Shown piece by piece: positions 51,653 to 60,212 of a DNA stretch of 64,000 nucleotides. Under the pieces are notes generated by a model, which did no database searches, was not told the DNA's origin, and saw only the letters and a list, made by a program, of their open reading frames with translations. Source of the DNA: CBDCUF01 sp965222525 (lineage in GTDB: Bacteria > Pseudomonadota > Alphaproteobacteria > Rickettsiales > UBA8987). The position numbers were made by a program, and so were the translations under genes. Position 1 is the first letter of the stretch. Each line of letters begins with the position of its first letter. The stretch is taken from NCBI GenBank assembly GCA_965222525.1, contig OZ244955.1:1612001-1676000 (forward strand), read 5' to 3'.

Positions 51653-52072
51653 TTATGTCTGAAAGTCCGTTATAGGGATAAAACCTTCACTATTTTCACC
51701 GTCATTTTCCTGACCACTCTCACCACTTCCCCCCTCGCCTTCTTCCTTATCAGCAAACCAGTCTCCTCCCGCAATCCCTATATCAAGGCGGAAACCAAGC
51801 CCCTGTAATATAGTAACCAGAGTCTCCATCTTGGGATTGCCAGTGCCGGAAAGCGCACGATACATATTCGGACGGGTAATATTGGTCAGCTTTGACAGCT
51901 TGTATATTCCACCCTGCGCATTGGTCACAGTACGCAAGGCCTCAAGGAACTCCGCCTTGTTACCATTATCCATATAACGCCTCATAGCTTCCTTAAGGAA
52001 AACTGCGCCTTGTTCGGAACCCTTTTTGGGAGATATCTGGTCTCCATTATAATCCAAAGCAGTATATTTCAT
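51653..52072 (-). CDS. HTH antitoxin-like regulator
   Basis: The 139 residues contain a helix-turn-helix ('ALRTVTNAQGGIYKLSKLTNITRPNMYRALSGTGNPKMETLVTILQGLGFRLDI') resembling the addiction-module antidote (COG3636/HigA-like) family. It then has an acidic Gly/Glu/Ser-rich tail of about 40 residues. No toxin gene is next to it: on one side is SemiSWEET, on the other the 220-residue membrane protein gene. It may be an orphan antitoxin taken over as a regulator. The acidic tail is unusual for the family. Confidence 0.75.
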   Translation of the reverse strand: MKYTALDYNGDQISPKKGSEQGAVFLKEAMRRYMDNGNKAEFLEALRTVTNAQGGIYKLSKLTNITRPNMYRALSGTGNPKMETLVTILQGLGFRLDIGIAGGDWFADKEEGEGGSGESGQENDGENSEGFIPITDFQT

Positions 52073-52089
52073 ATAAACCTCTCTCTTAG

Positions 52090-52752
52090 TTATATTTTAC
52101 GTCCGCGCAGCAGGAAAAAGCCCTTCGGGCGTTCTATGGGATCCAGTTTTATTTCCATCTCCTGCGAACCGCCATCCCCACCTTTATTCAGGGTAAAGGA
52201 AAATTTCGCAGCTTTCCCCTCCCTCAATGCGGAAACCAGACTTGCCTCGTCTTCCGCACTAAAGCCCTGGCTGGCGAGAAGCCAGTGGAACGGGTCATCA
52301 TTATCACCATCTGCATCATAATCGGCAAATAACTTGCTGAAATTATAATCGCAATACATACCCCTGCTTTCCTCATGTACTACAAGGCAGAAGTCACTAT
52401 CCACCCGCATGCAGCTTGCAAAAACAAGGGTCTGGAACTCGGTTGCTGTAATATTGTGCCGTATTTTCCACAGCATGTAAACCGCTACAACACCAACCGA
52501 CAGCGCACAAAACACCACCACGGCAAATATGGAAATAATTTTCTCCTGTGGCGGTTCCTTATCCACAGGCAAATCAACCAGCATATTTACCATATCGGTA
52601 AGCAGCCATATGGTTGCAAGCAGGACAATACCGAATAGCAGCAGAATCCTGATTAGCGGCACCCCCTGAACCCGATGATGAAAATCGGTACTTTTTCTTA
52701 TAAAATCCCTGTGGTCAGGACGGTCTATAAATCTTTTGAAATTATGCGACAT
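52090..52752 (-). CDS. Membrane protein with cytosolic PAS-like domain
   Basis: Not assigned to a named family. The 220 residues have a charged start (about 1-30), two membrane helices (about 32-52 and 72-95) and a C-terminal cytosolic domain with a PAS-like run: 'SDFCLVVHEESRGMYCDYNFSKLF', a helical middle and 'EMEIKLDPIERPKGFFLLRGRKI'. There is no output domain, so it may be a sensor that works through a partner. AGGAG lies about 7 nt before the ATG. Upstream neighbour on the same strand is the HTH gene's partner region, about 17 nt away. Confidence 0.65.
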   Translation of the reverse strand: MSHNFKRFIDRPDHRDFIRKSTDFHHRVQGVPLIRILLLFGIVLLATIWLLTDMVNMLVDLPVDKEPPQEKIISIFAVVVFCALSVGVVAVYMLWKIRHNITATEFQTLVFASCMRVDSDFCLVVHEESRGMYCDYNFSKLFADYDADGDNDDPFHWLLASQGFSAEDEASLVSALREGKAAKFSFTLNKGGDGGSQEMEIKLDPIERPKGFFLLRGRKI

Positions 52753-52831
52753 ATTGTGCTCCTGCGCATATGGTCATCACTTCCCTACCCTATACACCTG
52801 TATTTTTTTTTTGCCAACCAAAAATCATGAA

Positions 52832-53569
52832 TCAATTTACCTGATCTATAGTCATCAATAGGTTGTCCAGTATGATATAAGATTCTGTGTCCCAGATGCC
52901 GTTGATTCGGGAGGGGATGAAGTGGCGCTGGAAAGCTTCAACCACCTTGGTTGTTTCATCACCGAATACACCATCATGGCTGATTTTATACCCGTAGCGT
53001 GAAAGACCGAACTGCATATCCAGCACTGCATCGCCAACAGTGCCATGTGTAAGTAATTCGCGGTTAAGCACGTTATCCGGCACTTCCGGCCATATGCCAA
53101 TACCGTTTTCTGCCAGTAATCGCCAGTCAAACAGTTCGCCCGGGTCTTCCTTGCGCTGCGGCGCTATATCGGAATGGGCAACCACACTGCGTGCCTCAAT
53201 GGCAGGATTGCGCTTCAGGATATCCTTGCATAATTCGATAACCGCCTGCATCTGTACATCAGGAAAAGCCCGATAGCCAAACTCATGGCCGGGATTGACA
53301 ATCTCAACCCCTATTGAGAAATCATTAACTCCATCCCGTCCGCGCCAGTGGCTTTCTCCCGCATGCCATGCTCGCTTTTCTTCTTCCACAAGACAGGTAA
53401 TCTCACCATCCTCATCCACTATATAATGCGCGCTGACACCTGCCTTTGGGTCGCACATCCGCTCCAGAGCACCCTGTGCGGTCTTCATCCCCGTATAATG
53501 CAGCACCAGCGTATCAACAGCCACCCCCTCCGGCCGCTCATTATAATTCGGTGATGGGATATTTTTCAT
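52832..53569 (-). CDS. N-acetylmuramoyl-L-alanine amidase (AmpD-like)
   Basis: Zinc amidase that frees peptide from muramic acid. The 245-residue protein has the amidase_2 fold: His in 'DTLVLHYTGM', 'VSAHYIVDEDGEI', 'WHAGESHWRG' and the metal/catalytic segment 'VVAHSDIAPQRKEDPGELFDW'; then a peptidoglycan-binding-like end ('GDAVLDMQFGLSRYGYKISHDGVFGDETTKVVEAFQRHF'). No signal peptide is seen, so a cytoplasmic recycling role as in AmpD is likely. The ATG at 53569 is favoured; the frame extends 12 codons upstream into the next gene. It lies 7 nt after the TerB/J-domain gene, same direction. Confidence 0.9.
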   Translation of the reverse strand: MKNIPSPNYNERPEGVAVDTLVLHYTGMKTAQGALERMCDPKAGVSAHYIVDEDGEITCLVEEEKRAWHAGESHWRGRDGVNDFSIGVEIVNPGHEFGYRAFPDVQMQAVIELCKDILKRNPAIEARSVVAHSDIAPQRKEDPGELFDWRLLAENGIGIWPEVPDNVLNRELLTHGTVGDAVLDMQFGLSRYGYKISHDGVFGDETTKVVEAFQRHFIPSRINGIWDTESYIILDNLLMTIDQVN

Positions 53570-53576
53570 GGAAGTT

Positions 53577-54287
53577 CTACCTAAACCGCCTAACCCGTTT
53601 GACATCCTTATAGGCGCGGTTGATTATAGCGGTGCGGTCATTGGCCAGTTCGATTATACGTGTGGCGAGCAATTCCCTGCTATCGTCGAGTTTCAGCAGT
53701 TTATCAGGATGATAGGCCAGAATAGCATTACGATATGCCTTGCGCAGGTCATTATATTTCACATTCCGAGCCACATTCAGAATCCTGAACGGGTTGCGCT
53801 CACGTGGAATCATATATCCTTTCAGTCTGCTGATAAAATACTTGTCGGACATACCGAAAGCCCCTACCACCTTGCTTAACAGAATAATCTCCTCGGTATT
53901 CAGTGCTCCGTCAATCGTTGCAATATAAAGCAGCAGGTCGATTATCTCCTTATAACGCTTGCGGTCTTCGGGATAAAAATTGGCTATCATAAAGGCATAA
54001 TGCTCGGCCAGGGCGCTATCTATACTGGCGCGGGCAAATAGTGAATCAATATCCTCACCCTCGATCTTAAAGTCGATACGGTTGTTAAATGCCTGTCGTT
54101 CCTGACGGTTTATCTCACCGTCAGCCCGTGCAACCCCTGCACACAGCGCAATAAGCGAAAACTTGTACCCCTTGTCACGCACATCCTTCTTGTATATCTC
54201 GGCACGTTTACGTGCTTTTGCAGGCTCAATGAGCGATAGCGGCTTGTCATCTATATTATAAAATGCCCGTTTTACGGCTGTTAACAT
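53577..54287 (-). CDS. TerB-J domain protein, DjlA-like
   Basis: Co-chaperone-like protein of 236 residues: a helical TerB domain (about 40-150, 'ALCAGVARADGEINRQE', 'LLYIATIDGALNTEEIILLSKVVGAFG') and a C-terminal J domain with the HPD motif 'NAILAYHPDKL'. This is the order seen in DjlA-type proteins, though no membrane anchor is seen. It may stimulate DnaK for envelope or stress functions. The ATG at 54287 is used; the longer frame starts with TTG. Directly upstream of the amidase gene, an arrangement common in alphaproteobacteria as far as I recall. Confidence 0.88.
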   Translation of the reverse strand: MLTAVKRAFYNIDDKPLSLIEPAKARKRAEIYKKDVRDKGYKFSLIALCAGVARADGEINRQERQAFNNRIDFKIEGEDIDSLFARASIDSALAEHYAFMIANFYPEDRKRYKEIIDLLLYIATIDGALNTEEIILLSKVVGAFGMSDKYFISRLKGYMIPRERNPFRILNVARNVKYNDLRKAYRNAILAYHPDKLLKLDDSRELLATRIIELANDRTAIINRAYKDVKRVRRFR

Positions 54288-54368
54288 GGTCAAAATTCTC
54301 CCTCCCTGAAACAAAAACCGTGCATATAATACCCATCTCCCTGATTTTTACAAGTTTTTTCAATTCTA

Positions 54369-54383
54369 TTAACGGTTTGTTAA
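54369..54383 (+). promoter_or_regulatory. CtrA-like box
   Basis: TTAA-N7-TTAA, the spacing of the CtrA master-regulator site in alphaproteobacteria, about 70 nt upstream of the 127-residue gene. A nearly identical stretch, TTAA-N7-TTAG, lies upstream of clpS (60069-60083) and the flanking AACGKTTTGTTA text is shared. AT-rich DNA gives such matches by chance, so this is tentative. Confidence 0.35.
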
Positions 54384-54438
54384 TTTTTATATGATATGCT
54401 CCTTTGATGGGTCTAATGTAAATTATACGAGGTTAGGT

Positions 54439-54822
54439 ATGACATCATTCGTAGAACAGGAATTAAACCGCAGGTCAGGTATTACCGCCGATGAAGCAGA
54501 GAGGATTTTACTCAATATTCCAGGAAAAAACGAGTCAGACAAGGAAGAGTTTCTTCATGGATTTGATCCTATACATGGCGCAAAACTGGTGGATGCGCTG
54601 GCAAACCGCTTTGCCGGCAAGAATACCAACACTCTGGATGAGGGCGTACTCGAATCTGCCAATACGATACTGAACGGTGCGTTGGTAGCGGCAAAGGAAA
54701 AATATGGCGATACTGCACCGGAAGTGCAATCACTGAAAGGTGCTCATTTCGAGGCCAACCGTGCCATAAGCCGCATCCAGGCCGAACGCGACGACTTCGC
54801 CATCAGCGGCGGGTATTGGTAG
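54439..54822 (+). CDS. Hypothetical protein
   Basis: Not recognised. The 127 residues starting MTSFVEQELNRRSGITADEAERIL are helical in appearance and acidic, with no signal or membrane segment. The end 'EVQSLKGAHFEANRAISRIQAERDDFAISGGYW' is amphipathic. The ATG at 54439 is preceded by GAGGTTAGGT; the frame extends to 54391 without support. A CtrA-like box lies upstream. Convergent with recN with about 20 nt between. Confidence 0.6.
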   Translation: MTSFVEQELNRRSGITADEAERILLNIPGKNESDKEEFLHGFDPIHGAKLVDALANRFAGKNTNTLDEGVLESANTILNGALVAAKEKYGDTAPEVQSLKGAHFEANRAISRIQAERDDFAISGGYW

Positions 54823-54841
54823 TTCCCTCAAGCTATTTACC

Positions 54842-56503
54842 TCAACTTTCAATCAATTTACCGGCAGCGGCGCGGGCTTCATCACTGATTTCAGCGCCGG
54901 AGAGCATACGGGCGATTTCCTCCTTACGTTCCTGTGTGTCCAGAATTCTTATAGAAGTGGTAACATGGCCGGCTTTGCTGGCTTTTTCCACCCGCAGGTG
55001 GGTTTCGCCATATGATGCAACCTGCGGCTGATGGGTGACACATAATACCTGCACATTTCCGGCCAGACGTGCCAGCCGCGCACCAACCGCATCCGCCACC
55101 GCCCCGCCGATACCGGTATCAATTTCATCGAAAACCAGCGTCGGCACGGATTTTGTACCGGACAACACCACCTTCAGTGCCAGCATAAACCGCGACAATT
55201 CACCACCGGATGCAATCTTGTTAATCGCCCCGAACGGGTTGCCCTTATTGGTACTTACCAGGAAATTCACCTTGTCTATACCATTCACAGACCATTGTGC
55301 TTCTTCCAGTTCCTCTATTTCAACCTTGAGTTTACTATTTTCCATTTTCAGCGGTGCCAGTTCTTCGGTCACTATCTTCTCAAACCGAACCGCTGCTTTT
55401 GTACGGGTATTGGAAACCTCCCTGGCCTGTCGCAGATACTCCTCACGGGTACGCTCAACCTGCATTGCAAGTTTGGAAAGCTGGCTGTCCTGTGACTCAA
55501 TAAGCTCCAGTTTCTGCTCCAGCGCTACCGTATATTCCGGCAATTCATCCACAGTGCAATTATGCTTGCGAGCCGCTGCCCGTAATGCAAACAGCCGCTC
55601 CTCGGACTGTTCCAGGGCTTCCTCGCTATATTCCATGCTTCCTGCAATATTCTCCAGCAATGCCGTAGCCTCACTGGCCTCGGAAGCCGCCTTGTCCAGT
55701 GCCTCAATTGCCTGCGAAAAAGTATCTCCGGTATATGCCGTACTGCGGGTTAATATCCGTTCGGCATTGCGCAAAGCCTCGGTTACATTAACCTTGCTGC
55801 TGACTTCCTGTAGCGCCGAAGTCAGTGCAGTGAAAGCTTTCTCGCTATTCATCATCAGCGCACGTTTTGCTGCAAGCTCCTCCTCCTCACCGCGATATGG
55901 CTTCAGCTCCCGCAATTCCGCAAGTACATGGCGCAGATAATCCTCATCACGCTTGACCTTCTCAGCCTGCTCACGGTTCTTTTCATATTCCACCAGTGTG
56001 GTTTTCCATTCATGATACAGGTTGGCCATACGCCCTACAGCCTTCTCCTGCCCGCCATAAGCATCCAGTACCGACCTGTGGGTGGTGGGGTTCAGCAGCC
56101 CACGCTGATCATGCTGGCCATGGATTTCCACAAGATTTTCGGCTATTTTCTGCAACAGGCTAACGCTTATCGGCTCGTCATTGGCAAAAGCCTTGCTCCT
56201 GCCGTCGTCATACACCACCCGCCGCAGCAATAACGTATCGTGAATCGGCACCCCCTGCTCCTCGAGGATTTCCCTGGCCGCTACAATCTTGGATATGTTA
56301 AATTCGGCGGTAACCGTACCCTGGCGTTCGCCATGCCGTACCAGCCTTGCCACCGCACGTTTACCCAGTGTAAGCCCAAGGGCATCAAGCAGGATAGATT
56401 TCCCTGCCCCCGTCTCACCGGTAAATACGCAAAACCCTTCAGAAAACGCAATATCTATCGAATCAATAAGTGCAATATTACGTATGGAAAGATTCAGCAG
56501 CAT
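54842..56503 (-). CDS. recN: DNA repair protein RecN
   Basis: SMC-like ATPase for double-strand break repair. The 553 residues have the N-terminal 'MLLNLSIRNIALIDSIDIAFSEGFCVFTGETGAGKSILLDAL' with Walker A GETGAGKS, two coiled-coil arms (about 150-380), and the C-terminal 'GELSRFMLALKVVLSG' signature and Walker B 'LVFDEIDTGIGG', then 'LCVTHQPQVASYGETHL'. Usual family length. No nearby arg repressor or NAD kinase gene. Confidence 0.96.
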   Translation of the reverse strand: MLLNLSIRNIALIDSIDIAFSEGFCVFTGETGAGKSILLDALGLTLGKRAVARLVRHGERQGTVTAEFNISKIVAAREILEEQGVPIHDTLLLRRVVYDDGRSKAFANDEPISVSLLQKIAENLVEIHGQHDQRGLLNPTTHRSVLDAYGGQEKAVGRMANLYHEWKTTLVEYEKNREQAEKVKRDEDYLRHVLAELRELKPYRGEEEELAAKRALMMNSEKAFTALTSALQEVSSKVNVTEALRNAERILTRSTAYTGDTFSQAIEALDKAASEASEATALLENIAGSMEYSEEALEQSEERLFALRAAARKHNCTVDELPEYTVALEQKLELIESQDSQLSKLAMQVERTREEYLRQAREVSNTRTKAAVRFEKIVTEELAPLKMENSKLKVEIEELEEAQWSVNGIDKVNFLVSTNKGNPFGAINKIASGGELSRFMLALKVVLSGTKSVPTLVFDEIDTGIGGAVADAVGARLARLAGNVQVLCVTHQPQVASYGETHLRVEKASKAGHVTTSIRILDTQERKEEIARMLSGAEISDEARAAAGKLIES

Positions 56504-56557
56504 GGTGCTACCTATATTCCCGTTTTCACATCAAAACAATAGGGATAATTTGCGACA

Positions 56558-57574
56558 CTAAAACTCCCAGTCTTTGCGGATGTAGTGGCAGGTGTAGCCG
56601 TCGGGATTTTTCTCAAGATAATCCTGATGATATTCTTCAGCTTCGTAAAACTCGCTGGCAGGCTTAACTTCAGTCACTATTTTATCGTCAAATACACCAG
56701 ACTTATCCGCTAGTATAATCACATTTTCGGCGATATTTTTCTGCTCCCGATTCAGGTAGAATATCGCAGACCTGTATTGACTGCCGATGTCATTGCCTTG
56801 CTGATTATAAGTGGTCGGGTCATGTATGCGGAAAAAGAATTTCAGTATCTCATCATAGGAAATTTTCTCCGGATTATAGGTTATTTCAACACTCTCCGCA
56901 TGCCCCGACTTCCCTGCACTAACATCCTTATAATCAGGGTCATCCACATAACCACCAGTATATCCAACCCTAGTTCCCACAACACCATCCAGATCCCTGA
57001 ACAAATCCTCCATACCCCAGAAACAACCGCCTGCAAGTATCGCCTTCTCATAATTCACCGAATCAAACAGGCCGGCATATTCCCCGTAACCCTCCGCTAC
57101 CAGCTTTTCCTTCGGCACAAAACGCAGAGCAGCAGAGTTGATACAATAACGCTGGCCACCATGTTCAGGAGGGCCATCATTAAATACATGTCCCAGATGT
57201 GAATCGGCAGTATTGGAACGCACCTCAACCCTGCTCATACCGTAAGAGTTATCCTGCTTTTCCGCTATCTCGCTACCATCAATCGGCTTGGTGAAGCTTG
57301 GCCAGCCTGTGCCTGAATCAAACTTATCGGTTGAGGAAAATAGCGGCTTGCCTGACACCACATCAACGTAAATCCCCTCTTCCTTGTTATCCCAATATTC
57401 ATTGCGGAATGCAGGCTCAGTACCATTCTCCTGCGTCACATGATATTGCATGTCACTCAAAGCATCCATGTCCTTATCCTGTTTTTTCTCAGCCATCTTA
57501 TCCCCCGCATGAGAGCTTACCATAATTAACACAATTACAGATATTACAACAAATATGGTATATAAAACTTTCAT
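56558..57574 (-). CDS. msrBA: Exported methionine sulfoxide reductase MsrB-MsrA fusion
   Basis: Repairs oxidised methionine, both R and S forms. The 338 residues start with a hydrophobic signal or anchor ('MKVLYTIFVVISVIVLIMVSS'), then MsrB (about 45-165: 'GWPSFTKPIDGS', 'SHLGHVFNDGP', catalytic Cys in 'GQRYCINSAALRF') and MsrA (about 180-335: 'AILAGGCFWGMEDLF', 'HAESVEITYNPEKISYDEIL', 'YRSAIFY'). The zinc CxxC pairs of many MsrB proteins are absent. The order B then A and the export signal suggest repair of periplasmic proteins. Confidence 0.92.
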   Translation of the reverse strand: MKVLYTIFVVISVIVLIMVSSHAGDKMAEKKQDKDMDALSDMQYHVTQENGTEPAFRNEYWDNKEEGIYVDVVSGKPLFSSTDKFDSGTGWPSFTKPIDGSEIAEKQDNSYGMSRVEVRSNTADSHLGHVFNDGPPEHGGQRYCINSAALRFVPKEKLVAEGYGEYAGLFDSVNYEKAILAGGCFWGMEDLFRDLDGVVGTRVGYTGGYVDDPDYKDVSAGKSGHAESVEITYNPEKISYDEILKFFFRIHDPTTYNQQGNDIGSQYRSAIFYLNREQKNIAENVIILADKSGVFDDKIVTEVKPASEFYEAEEYHQDYLEKNPDGYTCHYIRKDWEF

Positions 57575-57692
57575 GGTTTTTACACATTATATTCAATATT
57601 ATAGCATGAAAAGTTACCAGAAAACATTTGCCTGCTACGAATATAATGCTTTATTATGCTTGACGTAATACGTAATTTTCTATACATTAGCG

Positions 57693-57968
57693 ATGATAAG
57701 AAGTTTCAGATGTAAGTATACCGAAAAGCTTTATAATGGCGAGTTTGTCAGGCAGTTTTCAGGTTTTGACAATCAGGCAAGAAGCAAGTTACGACATCTT
57801 GACGCTGCAAAGATTCTTAAAGATTTACAAATACTATCCAGTAATCGTTTTGAAAAGCTAAAAGGTGATAGAAAGGGGCAATACAGTATTCGTGTTAACA
57901 AACAGTGGCGTATTTGTTTCAAGTGGGATGATGCGCCATATGATGTTGAAATTGTAGACTATCATTAG
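57693..57968 (+). CDS. higB: HigB-type toxin
   Basis: RelE-superfamily mRNA interferase of 91 residues: 'MIRSFRCKYTEKLYNGEFVRQF', 'RSKLRHLDAAKILKDLQILSSNRFEKLKGDRKGQYSIRVNKQWRICFKW', ending 'DVEIVDYH', all typical for HigB. The antitoxin gene follows 9 nt later, the toxin-first order usual for HigBA. It would cleave ribosome-bound mRNA when free. Confidence 0.93.
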   Translation: MIRSFRCKYTEKLYNGEFVRQFSGFDNQARSKLRHLDAAKILKDLQILSSNRFEKLKGDRKGQYSIRVNKQWRICFKWDDAPYDVEIVDYH

Positions 57969-57977
57969 GAGATAGAC

Positions 57978-58298
57978 ATGGGAAAAAAGATAAGCGATCC
58001 AATACATCCAGGAGAAATCCTTGCTGATGAACTGGAGTATATAGGGATGAATGCAGCGAAATTTGCGGAACGTTTGGAAGTACCGGCAAACCGTATATAT
58101 GAGATTATCAATGGACGTAGAAATATTACGGCTGATACTGCTATGCGTTTAAGTGCTTTTTTCGGTACTACTCCTGATTTCTGGCTTAATCTGCAAAAAT
58201 TATACGAGTTGGATGTTGTTCGTCAGGATGCAGATAGATTTAAGAGTATCGTGCCATATCAACATGCACCTCGTAGTGACTCTCATGCCCCTATGTAA
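57978..58298 (+). CDS. higA: HigA-type antitoxin
   Basis: XRE-type helix-turn-helix antitoxin of 106 residues: 'ISDPIHPGEILADELEYIGMNAAKFAERLEVPANRIYEIINGRRNITADTAMRLSAFFGTTPDFWLNLQ' is the standard HigA/VapI pattern. It should bind HigB and repress the pair's promoter. AGGAG lies 6-7 nt before the ATG. Convergent with pabB, 8 nt between stops. Confidence 0.94.
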   Translation: MGKKISDPIHPGEILADELEYIGMNAAKFAERLEVPANRIYEIINGRRNITADTAMRLSAFFGTTPDFWLNLQKLYELDVVRQDADRFKSIVPYQHAPRSDSHAPM

Positions 58299-58306
58299 TT
58301 GTTAGC

Positions 58307-59623
58307 CTACAAGCCTTTCAATTCCTCAATATCAATCCCCAGGACTCCTGCGATTGCTTTGGCTTTGGTGAGGGTTTCGTTATATTCACTGTCGGGTATG
58401 GAATCGGCGATTATTGCACCTCCGACCTGAAATTCAAAGCGGTTGCCCTGTATTATAAGCGTGCGGATTACCACCGATGTATCAACCGAGCCGTCACCGC
58501 CGAACCAGCCGGTAATCCCGCTATAGACCCCACGTTTCTGCGGCTCCAGCGAGGAACATAATTCCATGGCCCTGATTTTCGGCGTACCTGTCATCGAGCC
58601 TGGCGGAAAGCAGTTTTTAATGAATTCAAGCGAGGAAATGTCGGGCTTTTTCTGCCCTTTTACAGTGGATGACATATGATGTACGGTTGCGTAGGAGGTT
58701 ATATCGAACAGGCTTTCCACCTCTACACTCCCTCCCACAGATGAACGGGAGAAATCATTGCGCATTAAATCGACAATCATAAGGTTTTCGGCACGTTCCT
58801 TTTCACTGTTGTGCAGATATTCGAGTGCCCCCCTATCCTTTTTGTTATCGCTAAAACGTGGGGCGGAACCCTTAATCGGGCGGGTGTCCGCCCTGCCCTG
58901 CTCATCAATATATATAAACCGCTCGGGGCTGGAGGAAATTATATATGTGTCATTGCCAAGGCTCAGGAAGCTGCTATAGGGAGATGGGCTGGCGGCACAT
59001 AGATTGGTAAATATTGCAAACGGGTTGAAATCGCTGGCAAATTCGCCGTAAAATTTACGGGTTAAATTGGCCTGGTATAAATCGCCACGGAAAATAGCTT
59101 CCTTTATGATTGCAACCCTGGCCAGATACTCATCCTTGGTCATGTTGGATTGCAGGTTACGGATCTTTAAACCGTCATCCTGCGGGAATTGCGAATGTAA
59201 TTCAGCGCAGGATCCAGTTTTATTCTGGATTCTGCTCTCCCTGCTTTGCAGGGAAGCAGAATGACGGTCAGTATTTTCATACGGAAACAGCTCAACATTA
59301 CCAAAACGGCGCATCCATAAATCGGGGAGGTTTATAATACCGTTACTGTCTTCGGTCAGGCTCTCCAAGCGGTTTTTCAGCCCGTAACCGAGATAACCGA
59401 ACCAGGCATTTTCGTATTTATCCTTATTATCGGTGAGAACACCCTCAAATTCAGTAAAATCATCGGAAATTATCTCCTGCTCCAGCCCCGTAGCCAATAT
59501 CGACTGCCCGCCGCTATAATCATTGCGCAGACCGGAATATAGCAGTACAAACGGCTCCCCACGGGCAAACACCTCCCGTGCAGCTTCAATCGATGAGCCT
59601 TCCTGTAATTTTTCCTCAGACAT
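58307..59623 (-). CDS. pabB: Aminodeoxychorismate synthase component I
   Basis: Makes 4-amino-4-deoxychorismate for folate. The 438 residues have the chorismate-binding fold with 'NLTRKFYGEF', 'SSPERFIYIDEQGRADTRPIKGSAPR' (the PIKG Lys motif), 'NLMIVDLMRNDFSR', 'HHMSSTVKGQ' and 'CFPPGSMTGTPKIRAMEL'. About 31 residues near position 120-150 ('SLQSRESRIQNKTGSCAELH...') are encoded by an in-frame copy of the family C palindromic element, yet the frame stays open. The ATG at 59623 is used. PabA is not nearby. Confidence 0.9.
   Translation of the reverse strand: MSEEKLQEGSSIEAAREVFARGEPFVLLYSGLRNDYSGGQSILATGLEQEIISDDFTEFEGVLTDNKDKYENAWFGYLGYGLKNRLESLTEDSNGIINLPDLWMRRFGNVELFPYENTDRHSASLQSRESRIQNKTGSCAELHSQFPQDDGLKIRNLQSNMTKDEYLARVAIIKEAIFRGDLYQANLTRKFYGEFASDFNPFAIFTNLCAASPSPYSSFLSLGNDTYIISSSPERFIYIDEQGRADTRPIKGSAPRFSDNKKDRGALEYLHNSEKERAENLMIVDLMRNDFSRSSVGGSVEVESLFDITSYATVHHMSSTVKGQKKPDISSLEFIKNCFPPGSMTGTPKIRAMELCSSLEPQKRGVYSGITGWFGGDGSVDTSVVIRTLIIQGNRFEFQVGGAIIADSIPDSEYNETLTKAKAIAGVLGIDIEELKGL
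59174..59265. repeat. Family C palindromic element inside pabB
   Basis: 92 bp from GTCATCCTGCGGG to GCAGAATGAC, the same as 18482-18580 read in the other direction (shared GCGCAGGATCCAG and CTGGATTCTGCTC blocks). ACC/GGT flanks extend the inverted ends by 3 nt. It replaces no conserved part of pabB and is read through as about 31 codons. Confidence 0.85.
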
Positions 59624-59674
59624 GTGGTGTATATACAACAGATAATTGTCATGCTGAACTTGTTTCAGAGCCTA

Positions 59675-59953
59675 TCACTTAAAATTATCGGCGTAGGATT
59701 TGATGATGGTTTTGGGCTTTTGCGGGCTGTGGAGGGTGTAATCGAGGCTGTTGCGCCTGGCATAGGCTACCGCAGCCTCCTTGGTCGCAAATTTCAGCTT
59801 TATCTCCTGACGCATATCGCTTGAGCCAATCCAGCCCATCATATCATCGGTAAAGCGGCTTCCTGCCTCAGGTTCAAACTCCAGCACCCACTTATCCAGA
59901 GCCCTCCCCGATTGCATGGCGTTCTTCGCCGGTCTGTATATATGCGCTTTCAT
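59675..59953 (-). CDS. NDUFS4-like complex I accessory subunit
   Basis: ETC complex I conserved-region protein (NDUFS4 family) of 92 residues: 'AHIYRPAKNAMQSGRALDKWVLEFEP' and 'DDMMGWIGSSDMRQEIKLKFATKEAAVAYARRNSLDYTLHSPQKPKTIIKSYADNF' match closely. In alphaproteobacteria and mitochondria this subunit sits on the peripheral arm of NADH dehydrogenase. No nuo genes are nearby. The fragment of a family B end lies between it and pabB (about 59648). Confidence 0.9.
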   Translation of the reverse strand: MKAHIYRPAKNAMQSGRALDKWVLEFEPEAGSRFTDDMMGWIGSSDMRQEIKLKFATKEAAVAYARRNSLDYTLHSPQKPKTIIKSYADNFK

Positions 59954-59982
59954 TGGTTAAATAATGGTTAAGGTTTGCAGCA

Positions 59983-60041
59983 ATTCCCCCACCAGAAATT
60001 CTGAAATCAAGGGTTTCCAGAATTTCTTGCCTCCCCCGCAA
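59983..60041. repeat. Family E right-arm fragment
   Basis: About 59 bp, ATTCCCCCACCAGAAATTC to CTCCCCCGCAA, equal to the right part of the family E element at 27090-27180. The left part is missing. It lies upstream of the NDUFS4-like gene. Confidence 0.7.
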
Positions 60042-60068
60042 ATGACCAGCCAAAAAAATCCTTATAGA

Positions 60069-60100
60069 TTAACGTTTTGTTAGTTTTTGCGTGGTATAAT
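60069..60100 (+). promoter_or_regulatory. clpS upstream promoter and CtrA-like box
   Basis: An extended -10 element (TGGTATAAT, 60092-60100) preceded by TTAA-N7-TTAG (60069-60083). A short hairpin, TATCCCC/GGGGGATA (about 60136-60158), lies in the leader. The box-plus-TTTTT text is like that at 54369, suggesting a shared regulator; tentative. Confidence 0.4.
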
Positions 60101-60212
60101 CAGACTTACGGAGCATGAAACATGCACGTAACCTATCCCCTGTTTCGGGGGATAATAAAAGTAAAAATTTAAAAATCAAAGACAAAAGATAACCCTAAAC
60201 AAGGTATGTGCT

